Shown here: positions 22,838 to 37,800 of the stretch, in pieces | Position numbering within the stretch: position 1 is the first letter of the stretch | Layout of the letters: every line of letters begins with the position of its first letter | NCBI RefSeq assembly: GCF_004210375.1 | Contig: NC_134837.1 | Coordinates: 157,521,310 to 157,585,309 of the forward strand | From: Tachypleus tridentatus | Taxonomy: Eukaryota; Arthropoda; Merostomata; Xiphosura; Limulidae | Direction of reading: 5' to 3' | Length of the DNA stretch: 64,000 nt | The notes under the pieces: generated by a model | Seen by the model: the letters and a program-made list of their open reading frames with translations, nothing else | What the model was told of the DNA's origin: nothing | The model's database searches: none | Made by a program: the position numbers and the translations under genes

Positions 22838-25800
22838 CTGTTTAAAAATGAAACAATGGTAAAAAATAACTAGAAATGTATGTTAGAAAAACTAAGGAAT
22901 TTTCAACAAAGGTCAGTACAATTTTCTATAGAATTAGTAAAATTGTTAGAGCTTTTTACTTAAAAAAACAACTGCACATTATACAAAGAATTTGATAATG
23001 GAGTCTACAATTAAGAGTTGTTAAAAGGCTATATCACTTCACATATCATTTGTAAAGTCTACATGAAGGAACGTGATTAGGAAGTTTTATGGAAATACTT
23101 ATGAACATTAAAATGCTCACTACTCAATTCAGTTAACTTGTGATAAACATCACATGTTCTTTAATAGTATGTCAATTTTACATACTCAAGAGGTAATTGA
23201 TCAAGTAAATAAGATTATATGATTGAGAAACTGTCAAATATATAAATAAACTTGTTATTCACGAATGTCACACTGGTAAACATGTTTACAGATGTGACGA
23301 TATTTCAAGTGGCACTTGCACAAATCTCTATAAAACAGAAGAGGTACTGAAAATAGATACTTAGAATAGCTGAAGTAACAACTTTCAAAGAACAATGCAA
23401 ATCTGTAAATATTTGTGTGTTGAGAGGGTAGAGAAACGTATTTTTAATACTTCAAGTGTTTTATATCCAGAATATTAAAGTTGATTGGTTTGGTGTTTTA
23501 AGGCACAAATAAGCTAAGCTATCTGCACCAAATATCTGGTAAAAAGTTAAAAATTAAAGTAAATTTATTAAAATTCATAAAAGGAAATTAAGGTAAAACA
23601 AAACAAAGTTTAAAAACAAATAGCATTATTATCAGTGTTTACATCTAGTCTACAGCAGTAAAAGAAAAACTACAGTAATACTAATTGTAAAGAACCTTCT
23701 GTAGCATAATTGTAATTATCATAACTTGCCAGGAAGGCTAACAGAAGTTCAAAAACCACTGTCAGTCACCTGAAGTTGGCCTTCAAAGTCCTGGTTCTGA
23801 GTTATTTCATGTTATGGCCATTTTCAGAAAGTAAATTAATAAAAGTTTCAAAAGACTTGTAGCAAAATTAATGATAACTTGCCAGGATGACTAACGGGTA
23901 GTTCAAATAGCAGTGTTAGTCACTTGAAGTTGGTTTATTGTGACCTGAGTGTTACACAGACAACACACTGGTGCATCAGTCTCAGATAAAAGAAAATAAG
24001 TTAAAAAACTGTGACCAATACGTAGTCTAGATAGAACAATTTCCTCTTTCTGATCCTTAAGGAAGCAAGATGGACAAAGACCAACATAGGGTTTTATTCG
24101 GAAAAGCTTGTTTTCGCGTTGCTCACTCCAAGTCAACTGCCAACTGGTACGGAGCCGAGCCTTGAATACAGGACTATAGTTCATGTATGGAACATGGCAC
24201 AGCAGTGATAATGCCAGAGCAGATAGATTTAGCTGCTGTGTTGGCAAACTCTTTCCTGCAAATACCAATGTAGCCTGGTATCCAGAAAAACTGGATAGAA
24301 GTAGATGTTAAAGAGAAATGGGTCAGTCAGTTTTGAATATTGGCAAGTACAGGGTATGAACTAACATGAAGTGATTCCAGGGCCAATAGAGAACTAGGCG
24401 ACTCAGTAAAAATAGTACAGTTTGAGTATTGCTTAGCTTCTATGTGATCCAGGGCAAGAAAAATGGTGTACTATTCAGCAGTGAACACAGAAGCTGCATG
24501 CAACTACCGAACCACAACAAACCAAGGCAGAACCCACACAGTCACCTGATTTCAAACCATCTGTATGAATAGGAATGGAAGGATGGTTCAAAAGATGTTC
24601 AGCAAATAATAAAGTGTTTCCAATCGGAAGATTCCGCTTTTCACAGATGACTTAAAGATAGGTCATATTTGGGGACCGTAAGAAGACATGATGGGATGGG
24701 TTGACTAGTGAATACAGCAATGTTATCCAAGGACACACCTAATTCATCCAACTGCACCTGGATACGAAGGCCAAAAGGAGCAAGGGCAGATTGTCTATTC
24801 TGAAAAAGTACGGCCCACCGAGGAAGGAAAACACAATTCCAGGTAGAAAGCTTTGGTAAGGAACGAAGTTTCCGAAGCATATAGTAAAGATAGTTGCAAA
24901 CAGCGGAGATACAAAAAAAGTTCATGACACTTGATGTATAAGCTCTGAAATGGCAAAGTGCAAAAATCTCCAGTGAAGAGCCAAAGTCCTTAATGATGAA
25001 TAGGATCCAGCATCTTTAAGGCCGAAGTCCTGGTAGAGCCATAGACCAGTGATCCATAGTCAAGTTTCGAATGAATAAGAGCACAATATATCTTTAGCAT
25101 AGAACAACGATCTGCTCCCTAGGTGGTGGAAGAGAGGACATGGAGGAGGTTCAGTGCTCTTGCACATATGACCCATAGCTGCTTGATGTGTGGTATGAAG
25201 GTCAGCTTACGGTCAAAGATAAGCCCTAAGAACTTTGTCTCAGTGACCACAGGCAGCACAACTTTGCCAATATGGAGTTCAGGATCAGTCTGTAGCTGCC
25301 ACTCAATATACTTCATGTTCAACGACTGACATGAGATGTGAAAATCATCAACATGGAGCCCATTTGCAACAGTGAGAGAGGGTTGTTCACTGATGGCAGT
25401 AATCTTTATACTGAAAAGTGTGACACTTAAAACACAGCTCTGAGGGTCTCCAAGTTCCTGCAGAAAAGAACGGGAAAGTGTTGAACCCACAGGAACTTGG
25501 AATCTCCTGTCCATTAACACATTTTTAATAAAAATGGGCAAATGGCCACATAACCCATATACATGGAGGTCTCACAAAATGCCATATCTCCAAGTTGTAT
25601 CATAAGTCTTCTCAATGTCAAAAAATACTGATACAAGATGTTGTTGTTTGAGAAAGGCTTCTCTGATGGATGTTTCAAGTCGAATCAGGTGGTCCATGGT
25701 GGAGCAGCAATGTCGTCAGAATCCACACTGGGTGGATGTTAGGAGGTTGTTTGGTTTGAGGAACCAAATGAGATTAGCATTAACCATCCTTCCTAGGGTC

Positions 25801-28800
25801 TTATAGAGGCAGCTCAAAGTAATTGAACAGTAGTTTGAAGGAATTTTGGGATCCTTTCCAGGCTTAAAAAAAGGTAGGACAATAGCCTGGCACTAGGCAT
25901 CAGGAAAAACATTTTCTTGCCAGATTCAGTAAAAAAAACAAGCAGAAGAATAGCAATAGAAGCAGGAGATCTACACTATGACCTGTTGCATTATCTATTA
26001 TCAGGACCAACTGATATAATGCCAGACCAATGAAGGGCCAGATTGAGTTCCACCAGTTAAAGGGGCAAGTATAGTCAAAGAGACAATCAGCTCGAAAGGA
26101 CAGAGGTGTTTTCTCTGCCCGAGTCTTGATGGTTAAGAAGGTGGAGGAAGAAGCAGAAGTGCTAGATATCCAGCAAAAGCTTTCACTGGATAGAAAAAAA
26201 AAAAAAAAAAAAAAGTCAGTTTCTTTGATCAAGTTTCCACTGAGGCACACGGTTTGGGTGGCATCGATCATGGTCAGTCTCTCTCAAAATTATAGGAAAA
26301 TGATCACTGCCTAGCGAGTTATTCTAAACCCTCCATGAAAAATGGGAGAAGAGTGAAGAGAAGCAAACTGAGAGAGCAACAGCAGTAAAAGACTGACTAG
26401 GTGCATGAAAATAAGTAAAAGAACTGCTATTAAAAAGAGAAAGGTTGTGATCAGAGAGCATGTGCTCTATGGAGTGAACCCTCCTATCAATATCAGCACT
26501 TGCCCAGAGAGGATGATGTCCATTAAATTTCTCCAGGATTAAAAATGGAAATGGCAACTGTTCAATGAGAGTATCAAGGTCTGATTGATCATAGGTCTCT
26601 CCAGGTGAGAAGTAGAGAGAACAAACAGTGATGGTACAACCTAAGGAAACACAGATGGCTACAGCCTCCAAGGGTGTGTCAAGCAGCAAAGATAGGGTGG
26701 GCACATACTGATCAACCAACAGTGTCACCCATCCATCACACAGCCTGTCATTTCTGTACAAAGAAAACCACTGAAAGGTGACTGTATCAGCAAGTTTCAG
26801 GAATATTTCCTGTAAGGAAATACATACAGGATGGTAGGAAGCAATCAGTGTTTTGATATCCTTCAGATTAGAATGTAAAACTTGACAGTTCCATTGTATC
26901 AAGGTGGCCATTTTTATTTAAGTGTAGGTGAATTGGGTGGGGAACCCTTCTGTTTACGACCACATCTTTTTTGTTTACTGCCTTTATTTGAGGGAGGTCT
27001 GTCGACCTCCATGGATCCTGCCCTAAGTTGATTGGGCAAGACTTTGTTGTTGGAAGAGGATTCCAGCGACTGAGGATGTGGCGAATGATCGTTTTGCATC
27101 TTGAGGTGGGAGAGGAAGATGTACCAGATGAAATGCCCCTACACAGAACCAAAGGAAGTGGATCTTAAGATTTGCTGGAATGTATGTATATTAGGGACAG
27201 AGATGGATGTTGAAGTTGATTCATCAACTTTAACCGCTGAGGTCAAGACTTTTCATTTTGTTTGAGAACGATTCTTTTGGAGGCACAGAGAGATCCGTCT
27301 ATACTCCCACTGTAGTGGTGGAACGATGCAGCAGCATACATCCGAGATGAAGTGGTGGACAGCAACCTTCAAGCCTCAGGATAAGTAATGTTATGAATTA
27401 TTTTCAAATGCTGCACCTCTTTTTCTTCCAACCATTTAGGGAAATAATGAAAGAAGGATGGGTGAGAGCCATTGCAATTGATGCAATGAGGGTCCTTTCA
27501 CACTCATAGGCATCGTGGTCCTTGCCACCGCAACAAGCACACGTCAAGGAACCATGACATGATGACTTCGAGTGACCAAACCGCTGACACTGGAAACATC
27601 GGAGATGGTTTGGAATGTAGGCCATATCCTGCCTTGATGGTGGCAGGTGGATGTGGTGATGTAAATGTGAGACATTGGTTAGCATTGTAATTCCAATCTT
27701 TGTGAGTGGAAATATGCCTCACTGTATAAACTCCTTGGGTGGAGAAACCAGTGACAAACTCTGATTTGAGGATGTTCTTGAAATCCCTCTCAATAATAAC
27801 TCCTTGTGATGAATTCAAAGTAGCATGAGAGGTAACCTCATAGGTACATCCCCAATTGTCTTTGAATGCAAGAGGAGTTCAGTGTTGAGATGTGGATGTT
27901 TCCACAATTATGTTACAGATGAAAGCTTCTTTACTGACTTTGGGAAAAGGGAGATATTTGTCCAAAATATTTGCCTTAAAGAATGTAGTATAAGAAAATG
28001 AGGTACAACATGTATTACAGATATTGAAGATTGCTGCTCAAAATCTTCAAGACGTGGCAGTTTACTTATGGAATGTTTTTTTCAGTATTTTAAGTTTTTA
28101 TTTGGAGGATCCATAACAAAAAAAGGAATATTTCAGTGCCACTGACCCCACCCACCATGGAGTCCTACAAGGGGATGAAATGCAATTCCAAACAAGGACA
28201 GTGCAACAATGCCAGGGTTTCATGAGCACTATACCCAAATACCAACATCAGATATAATGTTCACAACACCTGTTGAGAACATCCAGCACTGGTACTTAGT
28301 TGACCCTAGCCCAAGTGAACCAGCCGATCAACCCTAGGGGGGGGCCACCCAAAGGCCACCTGTCTACAGAAATTCAAGGCAAAAGTGGTGTGTTTGAGTT
28401 GGACCCCTCAACCACCAGGATCCTCACCAGGATTTGACCCTGACAGACAAATATACATGTACCTTTCACACCAACAAAAATTTCTCCTCAGATTTGCATC
28501 AATCATAAACATGATTATTTTTGGGAAGGGGGAGGTCTAAGTCTGTGGAATCCTCATATGTATAAACATAAAGGTATTTATACATTGGTTTTCAACAAAC
28601 CAAAAAGCAAGATAGCCATTCTCAAATGCAACGATGAGGTCTAAAAGTTAACAGCTGAAGCGTCACTAAAGCAAGTGAAATGCAAAGGGGGAAAATAATT
28701 TGTTTTATAAACTCTATACATTTCTTCAATTCATGAGCCCAGATGATAAAAATATCATTCATAAACCTAAGCCAAAAATATTTAAGTGTGTTAGGCATTT

Positions 28801-31800
28801 CATGAAGCTTCTTCAATAATCCCGACAAATTTGCACAATTAAGAACCATAATATTGCTTAAGTTGTAGTCTCAACTTATTTCTAAAGAAAAAATAAAGTG
28901 TCAAAAATAAAACAGTTATAGGTTAAACATTATGTAGATGTAAAACCAAAGTGTATCCAGATGCACTTTAACATATACTTCTGAAATGACATTCTGCTAT
29001 GAGATATGGTTTATCTATATAAGACTACCAAGTCAGTAGAAACTAATAAACTGCTCCAAAAGAAGGTAACTTAAACTCAAGAATGTCACAGAATAATTCA
29101 TTGTCTCTTACAAAAAAAGACATGTGAACAAATTAAAGTATTAATTTTAAATTCAAAGCAGATACCTTTTCTACTGGACAGTTTAAATTCAAATGTAAAG
29201 TACAGCTAAGATGTTCATCATTACTTATCTTAGGAAGAAAATATAGTTATTCAGGTACGATAGTGTTAACTACAGTTCAACAGTACATTGTTGTAAAAAA
29301 GCCTCTAGTATACCATTCAAATTTAAAATAATGACTGAATAACAATTATGGGCTTGTTGAATAATAATAGTGTTAACATTTTCATGTTACCAGTTAGCTA
29401 TGTAACTACTTTTGTCATTTTCACCTGTTTGTTTTTACTTTTCACATCCATGGGAAGGAAACTGTGCTTCATGTAAAGCTGGAATAATGCTTTTTCTCAT
29501 TTAATTATTATTTTTTTTCTTGTTTATTTGTCCTGAACATATCAGTATTCTAGATTAATTATCTTTTGTTGCTTCCACCCATCAGTAAATTTCACTTATC
29601 TTTACATCAAAATTGATGTGAACATTGATAAGACTCTCTGTCTTTGATTGAACCATTAAGTGGTTCTGCTCAGATATTTATCTATGTTTAGAATAGTCAG
29701 TCACACTCTTTTGACCCCACATTTCACACTCAAATTAACTCACCAGTGAAAATATAGAAGCTTGATAGTAAAAATGAATAATCAGTGGCATTTAGCAGTC
29801 ATGTTAACATATGGGTTTGAAAATTAATTTTTTTTTTAGCTTTGAAAATAACCAAAAGTTACTGTCTTAAACAATACATTATAGTTATTTCATCATTCCA
29901 AGCAGTGAAATGTTTCACAAAGCATGAATCTTACTGTTGGTGAGGCATGTTTGAATGATTTCTAAGTGGCAATCTTGGAAGTCGCTGATGCTGATTTTGT
30001 CTTCCTCTGTTGTCAATGTAACCAGATTTGTCTTTGTTAAATCTGTCTCCATGGTAGCCATTGTTATAGCTCTAAAAAAAGAATAGCACTTACTGCTGTA
30101 AAATCGTAATGCAAAAATAAAGATCTTGACACAAGCATTTAAAATAGAACATACCTCAGGGTGATAGTAAAAACTTAATGATTTAGATAACCAGTGGGGT
30201 TTGATAATAGTTTGAACAGCCACTAGTCTTACAGGGCATATGACAATTTTTATTACTCCTGCACTTTTTTGTATGTTGATTCAAGAAAATATTTTCCAAG
30301 GTAATAATGAATGTGACAGAACTAGACATTAACCTTATTCTTGACAGTAATTGCTCAATAAATGAATAGCCTATTTATAACACTGACCACTTCATATATG
30401 CACCAATCAATGATTGTCATCACTATGCATTATGTAGATGTAAAACCAATAATCAACTGACATCTCATTCCAAATAAGGTTACATAAACAAAGAATCCAT
30501 AAAACCCATAAGAGATTGGAATAAGCCAGGAAAAATCCAAAAGGTCAACATGTTTAAAGGTGTACAGTTATTTAAAAATAAGTACACGTCCTCAGTTGTC
30601 AAGCAAAGCTGGTTTGAATATTACACAAAGCTACATGAGGGCGATATATCTCTGCGAGCTGTTCCAAATGCAACAGTGATATATAATATGGAAGGCAGCT
30701 AGTGAACACCACTCAGTGCCAGCTCTCTGGCTGCTCTTTTACTAATGAATAGTAGAGATCATCACATTATAAACACCTCTATGGTTGAAAGGGAAAGCAT
30801 GTTTGACCAAAATCTGAACCTACGACCCTCAGGTTATGAGTCAACCACCTCAAAAGACCAGGCCACACCAGTTCCAAAGCTAGAATATGATAAAAAACAA
30901 AATATATCTTTTGTAAAGCTACTTTATTATGGGAAAGTGAGCAGCAGTTTAAAAAAAAGAAAGAAAAAGCAGTTGTTGTCTACATAAAATTCCAATTTTT
31001 TTAGCATCATAAACCTTAAAACAGAATCATGGCTCTAATTATTACATCATTCATTATAAATGGTAATAGCATCAGTGGTTGTGATGCTAAGACAAAGTAA
31101 CATAGCAAGAAGTCAGCAATTCACTGATAAATAGACAGAAAAAAATGTATTTATTTTTTAACTCAGCAATTACTCTACAAGCCAGTTCACTTTAACCACA
31201 TAAATAAATTTCAAGTTAGATTAGTGCATGGACAGTAAACACATCCTAACTCTTGCATGAGGACAAACAGGATGACTAGTGGAATTTTGGAAGATTGATT
31301 AAAATAACAAGGAATGTGGAATTATTTCTGGTATCAGAGATTATGCAATTAATGATAACTCTCATATTATATAAATGTCAAAATATTTTTTTTATAATTA
31401 ATATTAGGTTGAGGAATAATTCGTGAGCATTTTTAAATAATTTCATTCAGGCATTACATGCAAGACTATACAATACTTCAATGCATGAACACATTACACC
31501 CAAAACATTTATTATGATACTTTATTTCATGTAATACCTAGGTATATAGTATGCATTGTTTTAAACGAAATTGCAAGAAATTAAATGCGAAAAGCAGATG
31601 GTGTCGAAAATGCTCGATTTTGTCCACTTGACATTCCATTTAATGAGCTGAAAATGAAAGCAAAAATTAAAGACATATGAAAATCAAACACACCATCTAT
31701 TAGAGCAAAAAATTATCTACCAAATGACATGAAATATTTTGCGAAAGCGTTTCATTTATGAATATATTTTGTTAACTTGAAAAAATGCTCACGAATTATT

Positions 31801-34800
31801 CCTCAACCCAATAACAAAAAGGGAGCCCATATGTTTGTTTTTTAATTTTGCACAAAGCAACTAGAGGGAAGGCAGCTAGTCATCACAACCCACTGCCAAC
31901 TCTTGGGTTACTCTTTTACCAATGAATAGTGGGATTGACCATCACATTATAATGCCCCCACAGTTGAAAGGGTGAGCATGTTTGGTGCAACCAGGATTCA
32001 AACCCGCAACCCTCAGATTACGAGTCGAACACTTTAACCCACCTGGCCATGACGGGCCAAGCCAATATTAAATAATTCATTGAAATCAAGCGATTAAACA
32101 AGCTACTATTATCAAAGCATGTTCAAAATCTGGATAATGGATTAACTACACATTAACTTTCATATGCCAGAATGTATATTTCAGAGAGTTTTCAAAAATC
32201 ACCCAAGCTCCATTTTACATTACAACAAAATATTTATGAAAAAAAAACGACTCTGTAAGCACCTTAAGGATGTTTAAAACTTTCTTTTAAATTAATATAC
32301 AAGTATCACCAATAACTGCTGTTATTTATATAAATTTTCGTTTTCACTTCTGTGTTAGACAATTTATTATTCTAAAACTCAATCATTTAACACTCATTCT
32401 GTCCTAATGTGACTGATCACTCAAATATAGTTTAAATAATCTATAAAAAAAGTAAAACTGAAACATTCCAAGTTTTATTTCCTAATTGCTAGGTCCAAAG
32501 TGTCTTTTACAGCTATTTGTTGCTAATATGGTATATTCTTCTTGTTCCTTTACACACAAGTCTATCTTTTATCCTGAATGTACTAAAATGATTTTAAATT
32601 GCAAATGTCTTACCACAGAGAACCACCAGAAAAATATTTAACCAAAGATCAACTAATTTACTGATAGCTATGACTAAGAAAACTTTTTCACTGCCATACT
32701 AACATATAAATGCACAACTTAACAGCAGGAATAGAGAAATTTATTTTATCCATGCATGCAAACTAAAATTATATTTATGTTACACCTTTATTGTTATTCA
32801 CTGCAACATTTACCGTTTCTGGGGTGTTGTAAAGATTTTTCTTATTTTATTTAACTAACTTGGATATGGTACTATTTATCTTGAATATTGTATATTACCC
32901 AATAAGGATTTTGTGGCAAGAATAGGAAAGAAAAAAATCATGGGTAAACCAATGAAATGTAAAAAAAGGTTTAAATGTTATTATATAAATGAGAATTTTA
33001 AAATTTATGTTTTGAGCAAAAAAAATCATTTTTCCATAAAATTACAAAAATTTAATATTAAGCTGTTAATATCAATGCTGTTCTTGAAGTGCGTCTAAAA
33101 CAATGCATTCAGCCATAAAATGATCAACAATTTAACCATCACTGTGACAGTCCAAAGAAAACTACTTTATGACAAGTCTCTAATATTACATAAAGGTTTA
33201 GGAAGAAAAAAAAAAAACGAATACCTACAGATTATGAAGTCAGTGCTTATGACACATCTGGTAAGATTTGCAATAAAAAAAGAAAACATCAGAAAAACAT
33301 TCCTAGTATACAGCAATTGAAAATTTACAGATTCATACTTCTAAGTATCAATAAACCAAATGGTTTTGCTTGTATTGCAAAATTCTGAGCACGAAAAGTC
33401 ATTATAATTGTGTTTTGTTCATTGGCACCATGCAGGTTTTGCTACCTTTATTTAAGTTGCACAATATTCTAAAGCTAAGTATCAGGACCAGAGGATAATG
33501 AGACCACAGCTTTCAATTTGTTTGAATGGTCATGGCAATTAGCATGTGGGCCAGCCAGAAGGACTCACAATACATAGCACGTTCCTTGCAATTTTCAAAT
33601 TGTATAATTAGAAACATTTCTGTATGATTGCTTATTGGAGGTAATGATAAAACAGAAAATACAAAAACTACAAAATTTCTGGAATTTAATCAACTATTTG
33701 CAGCCCCTCTCTTTTTTTATTATTATTTTTACAGGTTATACTGATAAACTAGCAAGTTGAAATTTACACAAACATTAATTGAATATTGCATTACATAAAC
33801 CTTAAAGGCTTTAGCTCTCTTTTTTACACAAAGAATGAAATTGCATCTTCAATAAAACATGCTAATTAGCACTTCCTTTAATTATTCTAATTTTCGTTTT
33901 TTTTTAGGTCTGTAATTCAAGGAAATAAAGCAATTAGTCAGCATTTCAGTTATGCTGATGTACAACAAGATTGAAATAGACTGAATTTGATAAATAAATT
34001 ATCTTAAAAAACTAATTTTTGTGAAAATGTTTTTAACAGGTAGTTTTCCTTTGGGCTTGATTACCCAATAGCAAACAAACTATACTTTTTACTATAGTCT
34101 TAGCATCAGAGTCCTGTACACTACTAATCCACGCATTTGTTATCCAATTTCTTTAGTTTGCATCCAAACTGAGCATTATTTAACTTCTGTGAAATAGTTG
34201 GAAATACTGCTAGAGGAGTTATTATCCAAAAATGTTTGGAAAAAAACACACAATGGAAGATTTATAGATATAAATTGGATATAAACTAGTTTATTAACAT
34301 TTTATACATTATATAATTAAAGCACAACAACAACTGGTTTTAGAGAAAAAAATATTACTGCTAGTATCAATTCCAAATATGCTAGTCCCTTCAAAAGTTA
34401 AGGTCAAGTCTTTAACTCTAACAAAAGCCATTAGTTTATCAACTCACCCTGCTAACTCTAGGTCTAGCAGATACTTGATCAATTTGGTGAATTGTATCCC
34501 TGTATTCATCCATTTTGGGAGATGGACCAGAAGGTGAGGGTGCTTTGGTCATTTCTTCTGAAATTGGTTGGTAAGAGACAGTGGCCACAGAACTAGCATT
34601 CAAATACTGTTCTCTAAAACAAAAAAGAAGATTTCTTGCTTGTAAGTTAAGCATAAAGCTACACAATAGAATACCTGTGCTCAACCCACCATGAGTACTG
34701 AAACCCAATTTCTAATGTTATAAAACAGAAGGAGGGAGGAGGAATACATTATATTTTAAATTATAAAACCTTAACTTATAAAATAAACTTTCCTTTTAAA

Positions 34801-37800
34801 AGTTACAATTGTTACGCCTTGTTAAAATAACTTGCGACATGTCAAAAACTTCAATATTCACATTCTTTAAATAAACAATGACAGTTGTAGAATATTTCAC
34901 TTTGGCCAATACTTGAGCAACAATTGGTTTGACCTAGTGCAAATAACAAATGCAGTACGTTAATGATTTCCATTGACAGTGTGTGTCATGTTATTCAAAG
35001 TGGATTCTTTGGTGTTCTTGTATTGTTGTTAACAGTTCATTTACTAATCATTTCTTTTCAGATACATCAAGATGGAAAAAAAAACATCTTTGCACAATGA
35101 CAAAATTTTTATTTGATACTTCAATCAACTACTTCTGGTAACACAATTACTGCAGTCACTAGTCCTACTGATAATAAACATGTTACCAAAATTAGTTGAT
35201 TGAAATATCTAATCAAGATTTTAATTACTGTTGTAGTTATATTTATAGTTTGTATTGCAACATACATATATTTAAATGTCATTTTATAGATAATGTTATA
35301 ATTTATCCATATTTGTTTTTAAATTACATTTTTATTAAATTCCATCCATTACTACGTATGGATCTTTCAAATACTTGCAAATACAGTTGATTGATTGATT
35401 TAGTGTTTTATGGCACAAAGCAGCGAGGCTATCTGTGCCAGACATTCGGTAAAAATGTAAAAAAATAAATAAATAAATAAATAAATAAATGTAGTAATAG
35501 ACATAAATGGAAATGAAGGTAAAACAAAAAAGTATAAAACCAATGTTGACACCTAGTCTACAATGTTAAGATAGAAGGCAGAGTATAAGAAGTTGTAAGG
35601 TATTTACTATAGCAAAAAGGTAATGATCATAACCCGCCAGGAAGACTAACAGGTAAGTTCAAGAACCACCGTCAATCACCTGAAGTTGGCCTTTCCAGTC
35701 CTGGTTCCAGGTTATGTGTCATAGCAGCTATTATCAAAATGTAAAAGAATAAAAAGTTTTAAAAGACACTCCGCAAAATCGTAATAATGAGTAGCCAAAT
35801 GTCCAGTAAAAAGATAAAAGTCAAGTAAATGGAGTAAAATTTGTAAAAGTAATTGAAGATAAAAGCAAAACGGCAATTAAAACAGAAAATGGCGTAAAAA
35901 CCAATGTTGACATCCAGTCAACAAAGTTGTAAAGAACTACCTGTAGCAGAATGGTAATGATCGTAACCCGCCAGGAAGACTAACAGGTAAGTATAAAAAC
36001 CACCGTCAGTCACCTGAAGTTGGTCTTTCCAGTCCTGGTTCGGGTTATGAGTCAATATGGCCAGTACTAAAAAGTTAAGTAGTAAAAGTGTGAAATGATA
36101 TGCAGCAAAAGTATAATAACAACTCGCCAGGACGACTAACGAGTAGTTCAAACGGATAGTTCAAACAGTAGCGTTAGTCACCTGAAGTTGGCCTTTCCAG
36201 TTCTGGTGTCGAGTTATTTAATGTTCTGGCCATTGTCCAATGTCAAATTGAAGGAGAGAGATTAAAACTGTAAAAAAGGAACCACAATTAAAAAGGTGTA
36301 ATGAATAAATATGCAACACTTAAATGGGATTAAAAAGGTTAATGGCCATTAAAAAATTAAAAACATTATCAAGGTGGACAGAGTCACCATCACCAATAAC
36401 TCTGTCCAATGTTACAGACTGACCCTGGGAAAAATATGTTTAAAATATTGCCGTCGTTGAGAATTGTAACGATGACAAGAAAGTAAAACGTGGCTGATAG
36501 TGATTTGAGTGTTACACAACCTACACATTGGTGCATCAGTTCCAGATAAAAGAAAACGATGAGTTAAAAAACTGTGACCAATGCTTAGCCTAGTGAGAAA
36601 AACTTCTTCCTTCTGAACTTTATGGAAGCTAGATGGCCAAAGTCCAATTTTGGGTTTGATTTGAAAAAGTTTGTTGTCTCGTTGCTCACTCCAAGTGGAC
36701 TGCCAGCTGGCACAGAGCCGAGCCTTGAAGACAACACCATAGTCATGTACGAAATAGGCATAGGAGTGATGGTGCTGAAGCAGACATATTTAGCTGCCAT
36801 GTCTGCAAGCTCGTTCCCACAAATACCAACATGGCCTGGTATCCAGAAAAACTGGATTGAAGTAGCTGCTAATGAGAAATGGGCCAGTTGGTTTCAAATA
36901 TCAGCGAGAATAGGATGTGAGCTAACGTGTAGCGATTCCAAGGCAAGTATAGAACTAAGTGAATCAGTATAAATAGTGCAGTTGGAGTACTGCTCAGCTG
37001 CAATATGATCCAGGGCAAGAGATATGGCATACAGTTCAGCAGTGAACACAGAAGCTGTAGAAGGGACTCTGCGTGCAACTACTGACCCATAGCAAACCAT
37101 AGCAGAGCCCACTGAATTACCTGATTTGGAACCATCTGTATAAATGGGAACTGAATGATTGTTTGAAAGATATTCATTGAATAAAAGACGGTACTTCCAA
37201 TCTGGAGAATCTGCCTTTTTTAGATGACTGAAAGAAAGGTCACATTTGGGGGCTGTAATAAGCCATGGTGGGATGGGCCAACCTGTGGAATCTGCAATGT
37301 TATCCAAGGACAGACCCAATTCATCCAATTGCGCCCAGATGCAAAGGCCAAACGGAGCAGTGACAGATCGTCTGTTCTGAAAAAGTACTGCCCACCGAGG
37401 AAGGAAAACACATTTCCAGGTGGGATGCTTTGGTAAGGAATGAAGTTTTGAAGTATATTGTAAAGATAGTTGCAAACGGCAAAGGTGTAGAGAAGGTTCA
37501 TGAGATTCAATGTATATACTTTGAACTGGAGAGGTACGGAAATCCCCCAGTGCAGAGTCGAAGTCCTTGGTGTTAAATGGGGTCCAGTATCTTTAAGGCC
37601 AAGGGTCTGGCAGAGCCATAGACCATTGATCCATAATAGAGTTTCAATCTAATAAGAGCACGATATACCTTTAACATTGAACAGCGATCTGCCCCCCAAC
37701 TGGTAGAAGAGAGAACACGGAGGATGTTCAGTGCGCTTGTGCATTTGACCCGAAGCTGCTTTAAGTGTGGTATAAAGGTTAGTTTACTATCAAAGATAAG

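Larger units (their letters stand above)
23481..28425 (-). mobile_element. I-superfamily LINE copy B, 5'-truncated and internally deleted
   Basis: It is collinear with the full-length copy at 35387-41744. The order on the minus strand is 5' UTR (28425-28130), ORF1 with zinc knuckles (about 27900-26930), endonuclease (26911-26324), partial reverse transcriptase (26200-25119), RNase H/C-terminal region (24925-23903) and 3' UTR. The 5' end is truncated by roughly 130 bases relative to copy A. About 480 bases are missing between the endonuclease and reverse transcriptase, where a 21-base A-run sits (26194-26214). A further 100 or so bases are missing near 25285. It has the same orientation as the host gene. 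Confidence 0.88.
22838..29934 (-). other. Intron 5 of the CCDC74-like gene
   Basis: This 7.1-kb phase-2 intron is bounded by gtaaga and ttaaacag. Most of it (23481-28860) is a LINE copy and a Penelope-like fragment. The flanking parts (22838-23480 and 28861-29934) are AT-rich without recognised features. Confidence 0.8.
30072..34447 (-). other. Intron 4 of the CCDC74-like gene
   Basis: This 4.4-kb phase-0 intron is bounded by gtgagt and tttttttag. It contains two SINE-1 copies and a mariner-type MITE. The remaining parts (30072-30600 and 32060-34447) are AT-rich, with meaningless open frames at 32913-33098 and 33120-33320. Confidence 0.8.

Noticed and set aside
26164..26330. Processed pseudogene suggested by the A-run
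   Set aside because: Sequence on both sides of the A-run is collinear with LINE copy A, so the run marks a deletion within the LINE.
29915..30223. 102-codon minus-strand open frame over exon 5
   Set aside because: It uses a different frame from the one fixed by exons 4 and 6 and runs through both splice sites, so it is a by-product of the exon.
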